Positions 43,676-54,597 of a DNA stretch of 64,000 bases are shown here, piece after piece. The position numbers were made by a program, and so were the translations under genes. Source of the stretch: Acanthamoeba lenticulata (taxonomy: Eukaryota; Discosea; Longamoebia; Acanthamoebidae); the NCBI GenBank assembly GCA_002179805.1, contig NAVB01000078.1, forward strand, positions 1-64,000, read 5' to 3'. The notes beneath the pieces were generated by a model. That model searched no databases and had not been told where the DNA came from. It saw nothing but the letters and a program-made list of their open reading frames with translations. Each line of letters starts with the position of its first letter. Position 1 is the stretch's first letter.

Positions 43676-45746
43676 ATGAGAGATCTCTACCACCGCCCCA
43701 CAACACTTCTCACCGCCTTTGGCCACCTCTTCCTCCTGTCCTTCCTGCTCATCCTCTTGGCGAATCCACCATGCGGACTTGCACACGCCACCACACAACA
43801 ACGCGCGCTTGCAGCAGAAGGCATCTCCTTCCTGGTGGTAGGTGATTGGGGAAGCGGGGACGATCCCACCTACGCCCCTACGCAAGCCGCTGTCGCCAGT
43901 GGCATGGCCAAAGTGGGCGAACAGTACTGTCACCTCGTTTTCTCCCATCTTGACCACCCCAACTCTGGCCAACTTTTTTAATCTGAATTTTTAATTAATT
44001 ATAAATACATAAAATAGGGAGAACATCCAGTTCGTGGTTTCGGTGGGCGACAACTTCTACGAGGATGGCGTCCAGTCCGTCGATGACCCCAAGTGGAACA
44101 CCTCATTTGGTATCCCACCCGCTCTTCTGCAGAGCAGCTCTATTGCCCTCGGCGTAGACCATTATCTCATGTCTTCTCATGTGCACGCACGCCGATTCGC
44201 AGTAAATATGTATGCGGGGGAAGCGCTGCAAAAGCGATGGTATCAGATGCTGGGCAATCACGACTACCAGGGCAGCGTACGTCGTCATCATCGTCGTCGT
44301 TACCTTCCTTGCCGTTCATCGTCGTTGTTGACAACTCCGTTGTGGTCGGCCACAGGTCGAAGCGCAGCTGCACTACAAGGCCGACCCGCGATGGTACATG
44401 CCCAGCCGCAACTACAGCTTCACCCTGCCCGTCACGCGCGACATCCAGGCCACCTTCAGTTCGCACACGCCCTCCTCGACCGCCATGCCCGCGTCTGCGT
44501 GTGCCTAACTCGTGTGTGCGGCGCGTGTGTGTTGGACAGTCGTGCTCGACACGACGCCGTTTGTGAACGAGTACTACAATTACCCCAAGAATGACGCGAT
44601 GCGCGACCAGTTGCGCGACCAGCACTGGCAGGCGCAGCTCGAGTGGGCCACCGAACAGTTCAAGAAGGTGCCCAAGACCGACTGGCTGATCGTCTTCGGG
44701 CACCACCCGATCTTCTCTGGCCACCGCATCGAGGGCCACAATGAGTTCTACGGTTCGCCCTCAGCTCCGAATTTTTATTGTTTACTTATTAATTATTTCA
44801 AGGGTTTACCTAAATATTTATTCTTTGTTTGAATTAATTTAACAAATAAATAAATAATTCATTTTTTTTGTTGCAGGTGGACACAAGGAACTGCAGGCCA
44901 GCATCCAGCCGCTGCTGGAGCAGCACGAGGCTGTGGCCTACATCGCTGGGTCCGCTCCTCCTTTCGGATCCCCGCCCCACCGCTGCCCGCGTTTAACACG
45001 GTCTCTCTGTCGGACAGGCACGTGCACGACCTCGAGCACGTGATGTTCAAGAACGTCCAGTACTTTGTGTCCGGCGGCGGCTCTCGCGTCAAGATCCTCC
45101 CGCGCGCCGAGCAGCCGTGCGTCCTCCACCGCACACACGTGCGGTCCACCGCCGCCATCGTCGACTCACGCCGCACATGCACCGCACACGCGCGCACAGG
45201 ACCGAGATCGAGTCCTATTTCCATCACGACGGGGCCGGGTTCATGCACGTCGCGCTCGGGCGGGACAACCTGACGGCCACCTTCTACGACGAGACCGGCG
45301 CGAAGCTGTACACGGGCCATGCGGCCCGGCGCGAGCGGACGCTGCCCATGCTCGACTTCCACCTGCTCATGCAGTGGAACGGGAGCCTGCTGCTGCTCTT
45401 GTTCGTCCTGGGCACGGTCAACGTGATCGCGCTCGGCGTGCTGCTGGTCCTCTACCTCCGCAAGCGCCACCGGCGACGGCAGCAGATGATCCCCATGCGG
45501 CCGCTGGGCGGGGCCCACTACGAGATCGGCGAGGATGAGGGCGACGACCCCGAGGCCCACCGTGTCGGCGTCCTCCCCGCCGATGAAGAAGAGCAGCGCG
45601 GGGATGATGGCGAAGATGATGCAAATGGGAAGCATGAGGATGAGGATGGGGCGAACGACTCCACGAGCAACGGGCATCACGCAAACGGCCTCGGCAGCAT
45701 CAAGGAGAAGGAGGCTGCCACGGACACACAGCCCAACAACTTTTGA
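43676..45746 (+). CDS. Membrane-anchored purple acid phosphatase (ACP5-like)
   Basis: Eight exons (43676..43923, 44018..44109, 44203..44276, 44356..44458, 44540..44752, 44877..44949, 45018..45116, 45200..45746) give 482 residues. All five metal-binding blocks of the metallophosphatase fold are visible: GDWGS, GDNFYEDG, GNHDYQG, GHHPIFS and GHVHDLEH. An N-terminal hydrophobic signal (LFLLSFLLILLANPP) and a helix near residue 350 (LLLLLFVLGTVNVIALGVLLVLYL) followed by KRHRRRQQ make it a type I membrane protein with a catalytic ectodomain and a cytoplasmic acidic tail of about 90 residues. Substrates are phosphomonoesters. It probably acts at the cell surface or in endolysosomes. ACP5 itself lacks such an anchor. 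Confidence 0.9.
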
Positions 45747-45979
45747 TCCCAAAACAATGAACTCAACGCCTCTTGGCCGCATGCTTCTGGATTCAGTCGG
45801 CCATGGTGGACATTGCCACTGATAGGCGAGTTGTAGTTGAATTTAGCCTTGGGCAAAGTACAGACAACATACTGGAAAGCCAGATTCATGATATACCAGC
45901 ATTCAAAGTGTTCATAGAATTAAGTGATTAAGACCTTAGTTCACACTCTCTCCTTCCGACACACTCACTTGGCTCACTA

Positions 45980-46579
45980 TTGACCACCCCATTAGATGAC
46001 TCATACGAGAAGCAAACGCAAGTTGATGGTGTTCCACTTTTATTTGATGTTCTTGATGGCCACAAAGATACATCGTTGACCCAAGGCCAGGGAGATGATG
46101 TGCAATACCTGGATCAGGAGCGCAGACGTGGTCGTGCTGGCCTACTCGGCCACTTCACTCAAGTCCTTCCAGAGCATCCACGCCCTCTATCGCAAGGTAA
46201 GGCGGGAGTGGGCGTGGTGGGGTGACGAGAGTACTCTTCATTTCTTTCTCCTTTATCTATTGCAGCTGCAACAGGTGAAGGACTGGGTGTGGGTGCCGTG
46301 TGTGCTGGTCGAGACCAAGATCGAATTGCTCAACGCGCGCGAGGTGCGCGAGGGCTTGGGTGAGCAGGCGGCCAGGGCCACTGGCTGCCTGTTTGTTAAG
46401 TATGTTTCTGCTTCCCTCCTGTGCGCCAAGCAGCAGGCTTGGCCCCTTGTTGCTCATCATCACCATGCGGTGAGTTGATGTACATGACGTGCAGAACGAG
46501 CGCCAAGACAGGGCAGGGCGTCGAAGACATGTTCCACTCTGCCGCCAGGCTCCTGGCCATCACGGCGGACGGCGATTAA
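45980..46579 (+). pseudogene. Decayed Ras-like small GTPase
   Basis: The 3' part is well preserved across two good introns (exons ending 46195, 46266..about 46398, and about 46492..46579): VVVLAYSATSLKSF, LQQVKDWVWVPCVLVETKIELL, and TSAKTGQGVEDMF before the stop. The NKxD base-recognition motif is changed to TKIE. Upstream, DDSYEKQTQVDGVPLLFDVLD corresponds to switch I and strand 3, but the frame is lost before switch II. No intact P-loop is present, only a GQS-containing stretch near 45836-45935 that might be its remnant. There is no CAAX box. A live gene with an unrecognised 5' structure cannot be fully excluded. Confidence 0.6.
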
Positions 46580-48428
46580 GCACACCTCCAACGGCCTTCA
46601 GAGCGGACACGGGCACGCAGCTTCCGGCGCCCGCATTGCTGCGTCCTCTCCTGAAACAAGGCTACCACACCCATTGTGTCCACTCCAGACTCTTCTTGCT
46701 CAGCCCCCAGCACAAAAGATGAAAAAGAAAGTGAAACGTTTATTTGGTGTTTGTCAAGTAGAGCCAGTGTGGAAGCATGTGCTGGTTGCGTAGAAGCTGA
46801 AGTGGCATGTTGGTGCTGGTGGCCAATCTCGTTTGGCGATTGAAAGTAGGTTGGTGATCGTTGGTTGTGTCTCTGGCGCCGGGGGAGGCGGTGCTGAGAA
46901 GCACATCGGAGCGTGTTGCTTCCGCGAGAGGCCTGAGCGCGGGCGCGAGTGCGCGCAGCTGGGATCAGAGCCTGGGATTGCGGCCCCATTCAACCACAAG
47001 GTCCTTGTCGTCGCTGTATTTCCTGTCCGTCTGTCTGTGTAGGTGTTTATCTCTCATTTCGGTCGGCTTGTCTCTTTCCAGCGCAAGAAAGTTAGCCAAC
47101 AACTCAAGGCCAAGGACATCAAGCAGTCACTGAAGAAGGGTAGATGGAGGGAGAGGGTCACGAGGAGGAGGAACATACAAGACAAGACCGAGGCACGATG
47201 CGTGACGAATCGAGAGTGGTGCCACGTTGATGTGTTGGCACACTCACAGACAGACGGACAAGAAATACAGCGACGACAAGGACCTTGTGGTTGAATGGGG
47301 CCGCAATCCCAGGCTCTGATCCCAGCTGCGCGCACTCGCGCCCGCGCTCAGGCCTCTCGTGGAAGCAACACGCTCTGATGTGCTTCCCGGCACCGCCTCC
47401 AGCCTTTGGGAAGAGCACAATCGGGTCTGAAAAAAACGAACAAGCACAGGAGCTGGTGAGCAGGAGGAGCTGTGCAGAGGATCTGGCTGGTGCATGTCAA
47501 GGTACATACCAATGGGGCAATGGCAATGCCATCAAAGACCGGCACACCAGTCACGCTCATGCCCACTTCATCAGGGCAGAGAGGACTTGGCTACACTTCT
47601 TTAGTGTCCCAGCTTCAGCTCTTTGGAAGGCTCTCTAGCAAAGAGGATCTGCAGCCCAATTGCATGCCCGACAGAGGCTGAGATGAGCTGTTGGCAAGCA
47701 GGACGAACCAAGAAGAGGAGTTGGTGGAGTACCAATGAAAAAGTCCGCCCAATAGAGGGGGCGTGAGTTATCGTCATTAGACTTTTGGTTGCTTGTCTGC
47801 CGACACTTCCACTCAGTAAGGAGCAAAAATGCCAGAAGATCAAGCCCTTCATGTGACGATAGGTTGCTGAGGCAAGTCAAAGACTGATTGCCAGCCTCTG
47901 CGTTTTCGCGTAGTCGAGTAGCGGGATGGATTCGGGGAGGGCGGCCTTTGGGGGCAAGAGACGGCTGGTGCTCCACTTTTGCACTGTTGGAACGGCGGCG
48001 TATGGAGCCACTAGAGTTTATCTTCCCCACTGCACACTGAAGTCAGTCACGTTCAAACAGCATTTTCATGAAGGGTGTGAAATGGCATACAGTTTGCATA
48101 ACCCCACGCAAGGCACTGCTTCTGTGAATTTAGGAAGCAGAAGGCCACCTCAAGTGGCCTGCCACTTTGGTGACTTGAGTTACATTTGGTCTGATTCAGC
48201 AGGAAAAAGGTCATTGGAATTGTCTGCCAATTGACAAGATGGGCAAGGTATACCATGATGCTCACATAAAAGTGGTTTTTTGTTGGAACAATTACTTGTT
48301 GGTAGGTTGCCTTCTCATTTGCAGGCCAACCTTGCACGAGCAGAAGGTCATCTTTGATTGTGTCGCAGCCTTTAATTTTTTCACCTTGCCTGCGCGGGCA
48401 CTGCACGATTTAAAAAAAAAATAAAAAT
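46580..48428. other. Gene-poor region with a foldback element
   Basis: Apart from the inverted-repeat element at 46884-47400, I find no open frame with splice support or domain pattern. Codon use lacks the GC-rich third positions of neighbouring exons. Confidence 0.5.
46884..47400. repeat. Foldback (inverted-repeat) element, copy 1
   Basis: Two arms of about 160 bp (46884-47043 and 47240-47400) are reverse complements with only a few differences, separated by about 195 bp. The arms share the sequence reading CCTTGTGGTTGAATGGGG in the right arm. It is homologous to the copy at 49691-50067 in both arms and spacer. No transposase is present and no clear target-site duplication was seen. Confidence 0.85.
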
Positions 48429-49423
48429 TCAGTAGCCACTTCGACCGAAATAGGACAAAGAGGCTCGCACGTCTTTCCAAGTTAGCGGCAGAACAAGGAC
48501 AGAATAAGGCAGTCGGAGGTTTGTAGGAGTTGACTTCTTTTGGTCTCCTTTGTAGAAGTTTCTGATTTGGATTGGGCCTGAGACCGCAAACGGCAACTCA
48601 AGCAGGAAGTCGGTGTAGGTGTCCTTTGCTCTTTCCAGGTCAGACTGAGGAATAAGAGTGACTTTGATTGTGGCTGGCTCATCCGGCGGCTGCATTCTGC
48701 GTGGCTTGCGTGTGGGTTCTGGGGATGTGGCGCCAAACCGCAGCTTGTACCACCGGACCTACGAGGACTTTCTGACATGTCAAGCGGCATCCAGCCAACC
48801 ATTGGTGCCTAATGTGGCGGCCTCGGCCTCGGCAATGGAAAATCGCTGCCGGGAGCTGGAGGCGGCACCTCAGGGAAAGAGGACCACACGTGCAAAGGTC
48901 CGCACACGTGCAATGGACATGGATGTGAGCAAAGGCAACGCGATTGTCCGTTGATGAAAAAGACAAAGTTGAAACGAGAGAAGAGGCTACAAGTTTCTCA
49001 GACAAGGCGTTACTCCAACACGCACCTTTCTGGCCGTGGCAGCTCAACACTAGCAGAACACACTATCTGCGAAAGATCAGCCTCGTGGCAGGTGAACTGC
49101 CCAGTGAGCTACGGCTGGAACCGATGCGCATTGCCTTTGAACCAGCAAGAGGACGAGCAAGTAGCGCTGGAAGAGAAATCGCTCGAACCACGTCGCCCTT
49201 TGTTATTGCCTTTGGTGTAAACAGATTCGTCGACGACCAGATGCTTCCCTGGTTCGCTTCTCAAGCCATTAAGCGTGATGCGCAACGTGTGGTATTGTTT
49301 GTGGCCAGGTGGGAGATAGGTTCTTTCCTTGCCCGTTTGCGGTGATGCTTTTCTCCAACTGCGCTGCACGAGGAAGCTCTGCTTGTGCTCGCAGCACGGG
49401 GCCTCCCTTTTTTCCCTGAGCAT
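48429..49423 (-). CDS. Lineage-specific family member C (model incomplete)
   Basis: The first exon starts MLREKREAPCCEHKQS and contains QYHTLRITLNGL and HLVVDESVYTKGNNKGRRG, clearly related to the first exon of member D (KYHTLQFHCPPL, RLVVDKSVYVKGNNKRRG). The last exon, after a CGTAG acceptor near 48755, reads VRWYKLRFGATSPEPTRKPRR, IKVTLIPQSDLERAKDTYTDFLLELPFAVSGPIQIRN and ends YFGRSGY at 48429. The middle exon or exons (about 48760-49110) could not be placed with confidence, and some frames there hold stops, so this copy may be degenerate. Function is unknown. Confidence 0.5.
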
Positions 49424-50113
49424 CAACACGATGAGGCAAGAGGAGGCCGTAGAAGAATTTTTTTTTTTTACAACTGCCCAGCGGCCCAAGGTTGCCCGAC
49501 AACTTCAGTGGTTCGTCCGGGCTCAACTCACGCAACGTTCAAGGCACAGGGTCCAACAAGCAGACAACAAGAAACTGCAGTAAGACTGAACGTGTTGTTT
49601 ATGAAAGTGTTCAAGAAGGTGTTGGGAAGAAAGGCGATTGTCGTGGGCAGGGTTGAACCGGAGCGCAAATGAGGCTGCCGGGTACGGTCAGCGCGCTGCT
49701 GGATCGAAGCCTTGATTTCGACGCTCTCCGCCACAAGGTCACGTGTAGATGCCGCTGTCTCTGTCCATCCGTGTATGTGTACGTGTGTGTAGCTCTCTCT
49801 CTCTCTCTCTGGTCTTTGCACCTCCTTCACATCATAACCACAGTCAGCCCTGCAGGGCTACAAACACAGACATATGGGGAGGGAGGAACGTACAAGACGA
49901 GGCCAAAGCCGGTGCGCAACGAGAGCCGAGAGTGGTACCACGCAATTGACGTGGCACCAGGACACACACCTACACACACAAACACGGACAAACAGAGACA
50001 ACAGCACCTATACGCGACCTTGTGGCGGAGAGCGTCGAAATCAAGGCTTCGATCCGGCAGCGCATTGGCCACTTTCAAACCTCGCACGAAGGGACGGCTC
50101 AAGCTAGTGACGT
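49424..50113. other. Intergenic stretch with foldback element
   Basis: Contains the second foldback element and a CT-dinucleotide run near 49795-49812. Otherwise no gene is supported. Confidence 0.5.
49691..50067. repeat. Foldback (inverted-repeat) element, copy 2
   Basis: Arms of about 105 bp (49691-49795 and 49963-50067) are imperfect reverse complements sharing GATCGAAGCCTTGATTTCGA and CTCCGCCACAAGGTC. The spacer carries GGGAGGAAC-TACAAGAC and GAGAGTGGT-CCACG, also found in the spacer of copy 1. Each right arm contains a stretch resembling a Pol III A box (TGGCGGAGAGCG here) followed closely by a degraded B box (CTTCGATCC). Confidence 0.8.
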
Positions 50114-51255
50114 TCACACAGCGAGCATGAGCATCGAATGGACGAGTTGATGGTGCTGGTGTTGGGATAAGGTGTGTACCGGCACAGCATCGTCATGTAG
50201 GTGTTGTAAAAAGTCGTCATCAAGCCACAAGAGCAAGTTGTTCGTTTTCTGCTGAGACCCCTCACCCATATGGGGTGGGGATTCCGACAGATCAAACGGC
50301 AACAGCAGAGACTGATTGTAGTCGTAGTGGAGCGTTTCGAAGTCTCCCGTGCAAAGAATGTCGAGTTCAGGCGAGGAGAGGTACACAAGCGGCGAGAACT
50401 CAGGTTCTGAGAGGGAGCTAGCGTCGTCACTGGTGCTCGAGGACGGCATCATGACCGGCAACGTGAAGCTGTCCACCTGTCCCTCGGGGGTGACAAAGTC
50501 GGGTAATTGCGGCGGTGGCGGCGGCGTGGCAAGCACCGGTTCCAACCACAGTTCGCTGGGGATTTCAACTGTCGGGCAACTGATCTTCTTGTTTAGGCTG
50601 CGGGAACCAAAGACAACGCCGACTGTGGAATTGAAGGTGAAACGAAGTGAGTAAGTGAGAGGGAAAGGGAACGAGTAGAAGAAAGGTTGGAAACGTACCA
50701 TAAAGGACGGCCTGGAACAATGGCTGGCCTTGGTCACATTGCACCCAGAAGCGAACCTGGAAGGGGTGATCTTCCTGTTTTCCGTAATGGCACGAACAGC
50801 AGTTGATTCGCAACTTGCTGGTGAAGTGCGTTGGTGTAGCGATGCTCGGGCCTCCCCGGTGGAAGATCTCGGCCAGTGGGCGACCATGACTTTGGGAGCA
50901 GGTCTCTGGGCAGGTCCTCAAGGCGTCCTGTTACAAATCAGGGTAAGTCTTTAAAAGATAGTTGAGTTGCCGAAGGTATCAGGTTCAGTACCCCATCGGA
51001 ACCCGCATGCTCCAGCTGAGCGAACAGCTTGTAGTCGCTGGGGGAAGGGGCGTTGCAACCGCGTCGCTTGTTATTGCCCTTGACGTAAACGGATTTGTCC
51101 ACGACTAAACGCTGGCTTGGTCCGAGAGGAGGGCAGTGAAACTGCAGTGTGTGGTACTTGTTGGCGCGCAAGTAGTAGATTGGTTCTTTCTTGGCCCGTT
51201 TGCACGCCGGCGTACCCACGCTGCGCGACGGTGCCTTTCTTTTTTGGCCGAGCAT
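50114..51255 (-). CDS. Lineage-specific family member D, transcription-factor-like
   Basis: Three exons (51255..50992, 50927..50699, 50622..50114) keep phase and give 333 residues. A basic N-terminus (GQKRKAPSRS, CKRAKKEP) precedes KYHTLQFHCPPL and RLVVDKSVYVKGNNKRRG. A beta-rich stretch with paired cysteines follows (KLRINCCSCHYGKQEDHPFQVRFWVQCDQ, FQAVLYG, VVFGSRSLNKKISCP), then a long acidic, Ser/Pro/Leu-rich tail (SDDASSLSEPEF, NNLLLWLDDDFLQHL). A basic, beta-rich core plus an acidic hydrophobic tail is the usual look of a transcription factor, but no known DNA-binding family is recognised. It is a close relative of member C and a more distant one of A and B. Confidence 0.72.
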
Positions 51256-51548
51256 CGAAAGAACGAAAGAGGAGCTGTTCTGCGTGTGTGAGCCGAACGA
51301 GAAAAATGAAAAATGCCGCGAAGCCTGCGCTTCAAACGAAACGTAAGCCAGAGAAACGCAAGAGAAAATCGCATATCCATTCTTGGCGTTTTCGAAGCAT
51401 TGCTTCACAGAAGTTTCCTAAGTGGGCGCCATGAAGCTCGTTGGGTTCATGGAGCGTTCCTCACGTCCCACCCGACACCGAGCGAGCGTACAAGAACATC
51501 CCCGATCGAGCGATCACCACGACCAACAAACAACAACAACAACAAGAA
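51256..51548. other. Divergent intergenic stretch
   Basis: Promoter region between member D and the eRF1-like gene. An ACAACAACAACA run lies just before the eRF1-like start. No gene is seen. Confidence 0.5.
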
Positions 51549-53278
51549 ATGGCCAACTTTGATATGGACAGCGTAGAGGCCTGGCGCCAAAAGAAGATTG
51601 TGGAGCAGTTGGAGAGCGCCAAGGGCAACGGCACCTCGTGCATCACCATCATCGTCCCGCCCAACTACCAAATGGTCAACCTGACCAAGCTGCTGACCCG
51701 CGAGCTGGGTTCGGCGTCGAGCATTAAGAGCCGCCTCACGCGTAACTCGGTCATCGACGCGCTCAAGTCCATCCAGCACCGCGTCAAGCTCATCACGCGC
51801 CCGCCTACCAACGGCCTCGCCATCTTCTGCGGCACCGTCCTGCGCGACCGCCGCGAGAAGAAGGAGCTGACGGTGTGGGAGCCCATCCAGCCGCTTAAGC
51901 AGTTCTCCTACCTCTGCGACGGCCAGTTCCATGTAGAGCAGCTCAAGGACCAGCTCAACGAGCACGACAAGTACGGCTTCATCGTCCTCGATGGCCACGG
52001 TACCTTGTTTGCCACCGTCCAGGGCAACCACGTCAACGTGCTCCAGCGCTACACGGTGGCCCTCCCCAAGAAGCACCGCCGAGGCGGTCAGTCAGCCGCC
52101 CGCTTCTCTCGGTTGCGTTTTTAACGCGAGGCATACCTACCTCGTACGTCTTCTTCTTTCACTTGACTCCTTCTTTCACATCTTTATCCATATCTCTGAC
52201 GTTTGGTGTATGTCTTGTGCAGACGAAGGTGGCCGAAACAGCGGTCCACTGCTTCGTGGGTAGGGACGACCAGCCCACGGTCAAGGGCCTTGTCGTGGCC
52301 GGCTTGGCAGACCTCAAGGCCGAGCTGACGTCGAACCCGAAGCTGCTCGACAAGCGCCTGCTGTCTCGAGTGCTCAAGACCGTCGACACGGCCTACGGCA
52401 TGGAGAAGGGCCTGCACCAGGCCATCGCCCTGTCCGCCGACGTCCTTGGCGAGGTTCGACTGCTCAAGGAGCAGCGCCTGCTAGAGCGCTACTTTACCGA
52501 GCTGGGCGCGGTCAGCGTCACCGACGCCGGCAGCCGAGCCGCCTGCGGGCTGCGCGAGACCGTGACCGCCCTGCGCGAGGGCGTCGCCGACAGCATCATC
52601 TGTTGGGAGCGCCTCACCGTCGTGCGCTACACGCTCCAGCACGCCGCAACGGGTCGCACCGAAGTCGTCCACCACACCCCGCGGCCTGGCCGCCCGGAGC
52701 CCACGTTGGCCGAGCTTCTGGCCGACACAGCGGAGCAAGGCTGGGCGATCGTCGAGCAGGCGCCGCTGGTGGATTGGCTCGCGGAGCACTACCGCGAGTT
52801 TGGCGCCCAGCTGGCCTTTGTCTCAGGCAACTCGGAGCTGGGCCACCAGTTTGTGCAGAGCTTTGGCGGCCTCGGCGCCGTCCTGCGCTACCCGGTCGAC
52901 TTTGAGGCGCTCGACATGCCCGCGGTCCGCGAGGACGAGGATGACGAGGACGACGACTTTGACGACTTTGATCTCGAGAGCTGCTGTGTCAGCGAGCCTG
53001 AGCCCAAGCCGCTGGGCCCCAACGAGGAGGTCCTCGAGTTTGCCGAGGAGGACTTTATAGATGACGACGACGACGACGGTGACGAAGCCGGCCGTTGCGA
53101 CAACAAGGGAAACGACAAGGGCAAGGAGAGGGTCGGATTGCCGCCGCGTGCAGGGGGCAACAACGACAAGGCTTGCCCAGTCAAGCCGGCGCGCCAGCTT
53201 ACAAGCAAGATCAGGCCCACCGACAGGGTGTTTGTGCCGAACGGCCGTAGCAGCTCGACTGCAGGCGCCGCCCAGTAA
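51549..53278 (+). CDS. eRF1-like release factor with apparent +1 frameshift
   Basis: The first exon (51549..52143) and second (52223..53278) encode an eRF1 relative of about 549 residues if a +1 shift occurs at 52122. The N domain has GNGTSCITIIVPP, then SASSIKSRLTRNSV where eRF1 has TASNIKS, and keeps YLCDGQF (YxCxxxF). The catalytic loop KKHRRGGQSAARFSRLR is intact. The frame then reads TTT TAA C. Skipping one T gives NARHTYL up to a consensus GTACGT donor at 52144 and joins TKVAETAVHCF, matching eRF1 KRHNYVRKVAETAV without a gap. Domain 3 follows (GLVVAGLADLKAEL, MEKGLHQAIALSADVL, HQFVQSFGGLGAVLRYPVDF). An acidic extension of about 110 residues is extra compared with 437-residue human eRF1. 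The start is at MANFDMDSVEAWRQKK, aligned with eRF1. Confidence 0.85.
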
Positions 53279-53474
53279 GCGGCCATCGCCTCAGGGCCAA
53301 CTCCAGTAGTGGAAGACGGTCGTGCAACACGTTCACCTTCCTCCCCGTCTTTGTACCACATCTGGAGAAGTTTATCGTTTATTGATTGAAACTCAAATGC
53401 ATGCCCACACCAACTTTTTACATTTGTTTCTTGTTTTTATTTTAATATTTTGTAAAATACTTTTATTGTGGGCC

Positions 53475-54597
53475 CTACCAGAAGGAAGTGGAACGAAGCA
53501 GGGAGTTCTCGAAACTGTTGAGCTCCCATTTAAAGTTGAAGTAGTTCACTTGTAGGCGAGAGGCGTTGGCTGCAAGGTAGCGCTTGACCGCCGGGCTGGC
53601 CTGCATGTGGGCCGACACGTAGTTGACGACGCTCCCGTACTGGCGGGTGAAGTCTTCCTCCTCCCAGACAAAGATGCGCGACAGCGTCAACGTGCCGGTC
53701 GTCATGTCCAGCTGAAGGCCCTTGCCGGTGTCGTTGAGGAAAAGTGCGGCCGACTGGTTCATCTGGGCCTCCAGGGTTAAGCCCGTGTAGGCCTCGCCGA
53801 GAAGTGACGGGCACGACACGCAGGCGCTGACCATGCACGACCACGCACGCGCGTCGTTGAAGCCCCGCACGACGTCGCGCACCTGGCGCAGGGTGTAGCT
53901 CCGCCCGCCGACCGTGCCCGCCTCGACGTCCCAGTTGGACTGTGCACAATCAAGAAATTGTGCCAAAAGGTGGAAGCGAGTGAGTGCGAGCTGCGCCATC
54001 ACAGAGCTTGGGGCAGCACACTTACCTCGCCGAGGCCGCCGAGCTCGCGGATGCTGCGTGCGGGCCAGCAAAAGCGACCAAACGTGACACGGCACGGGTT
54101 GTTGACCACCTGACGCACCACGAACGCGTTGTACACGTTCTGGAGCAGGAAACGACAGGTGAGAAAGATGTAGAAGACAAGAGGTTCGACTGAAATGGAC
54201 GTACGAGCCAGAAGGCCAAGGTCTCCTCAGGAGACTGCGCCAACGAGGAGGGGTCGAAGGCGGCCAGCTGGGCAAGATAGGCAGCAAAGTCGGGGTCGGC
54301 TCGCCGGCGGAGCGCTTGATAAGCCACCACGGTCTCCTCTATCCCATCAATCTTGGCTGGCGTACACACCATGCCCCGTAAGAAATGTATTTCAAACAAA
54401 CAAAGAAAGCGATGAAAAAGCGAAAGAGAAGTACCAGAAGAGGCATAAGTTTGGAGGACGCGGGTCCACCGGGAATGGTCAAACGATGGAGAAGGCGAAG
54501 CCGTCACTGCTGGCAAAGATGTGCCAGCAATTGCAGGAGCCGACAGTAAGGCGAGCAGACAAATCAACACCACACCAGCTGTTGTGCCGTGCTCCAT
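53475..54597 (-). CDS. Secreted DUF547-domain protein
   Basis: Four exons (54597..54435, 54356..54205, 54139..54026, 53939..53475) give 297 residues. A signal peptide (VVLICLLALLSAPAIAG) precedes the DUF547 signature FWLNVYNAFVVRQVV, followed by GRSYTLRQVRDVVRG, a cysteine cluster (CMVSACVSCPSL) and FVWEEEDFTRQYGSVVNYV. DUF547 proteins are widespread in bacteria, plants and protists with no firm biochemical role. It is probably secreted or lysosomal. The start is the ATG, since the codon before it in frame is GTG. Confidence 0.85.

Noticed and set aside
49669..50130. A 153-codon plus-strand open frame across the second foldback element
   Set aside because: Related peptides appear on both strands because the DNA is an inverted repeat. 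There is no coding signature.
52117..52242. A GT-AG intron from GTTTTT at 52117 to an AACAG acceptor at 52242 to avoid the eRF1-like frameshift
   Set aside because: It would keep phase, but it deletes the conserved RHxYLxKVAETA segment and uses a poor donor, ignoring the consensus GTACGT at 52144. It is kept as a testable alternative.
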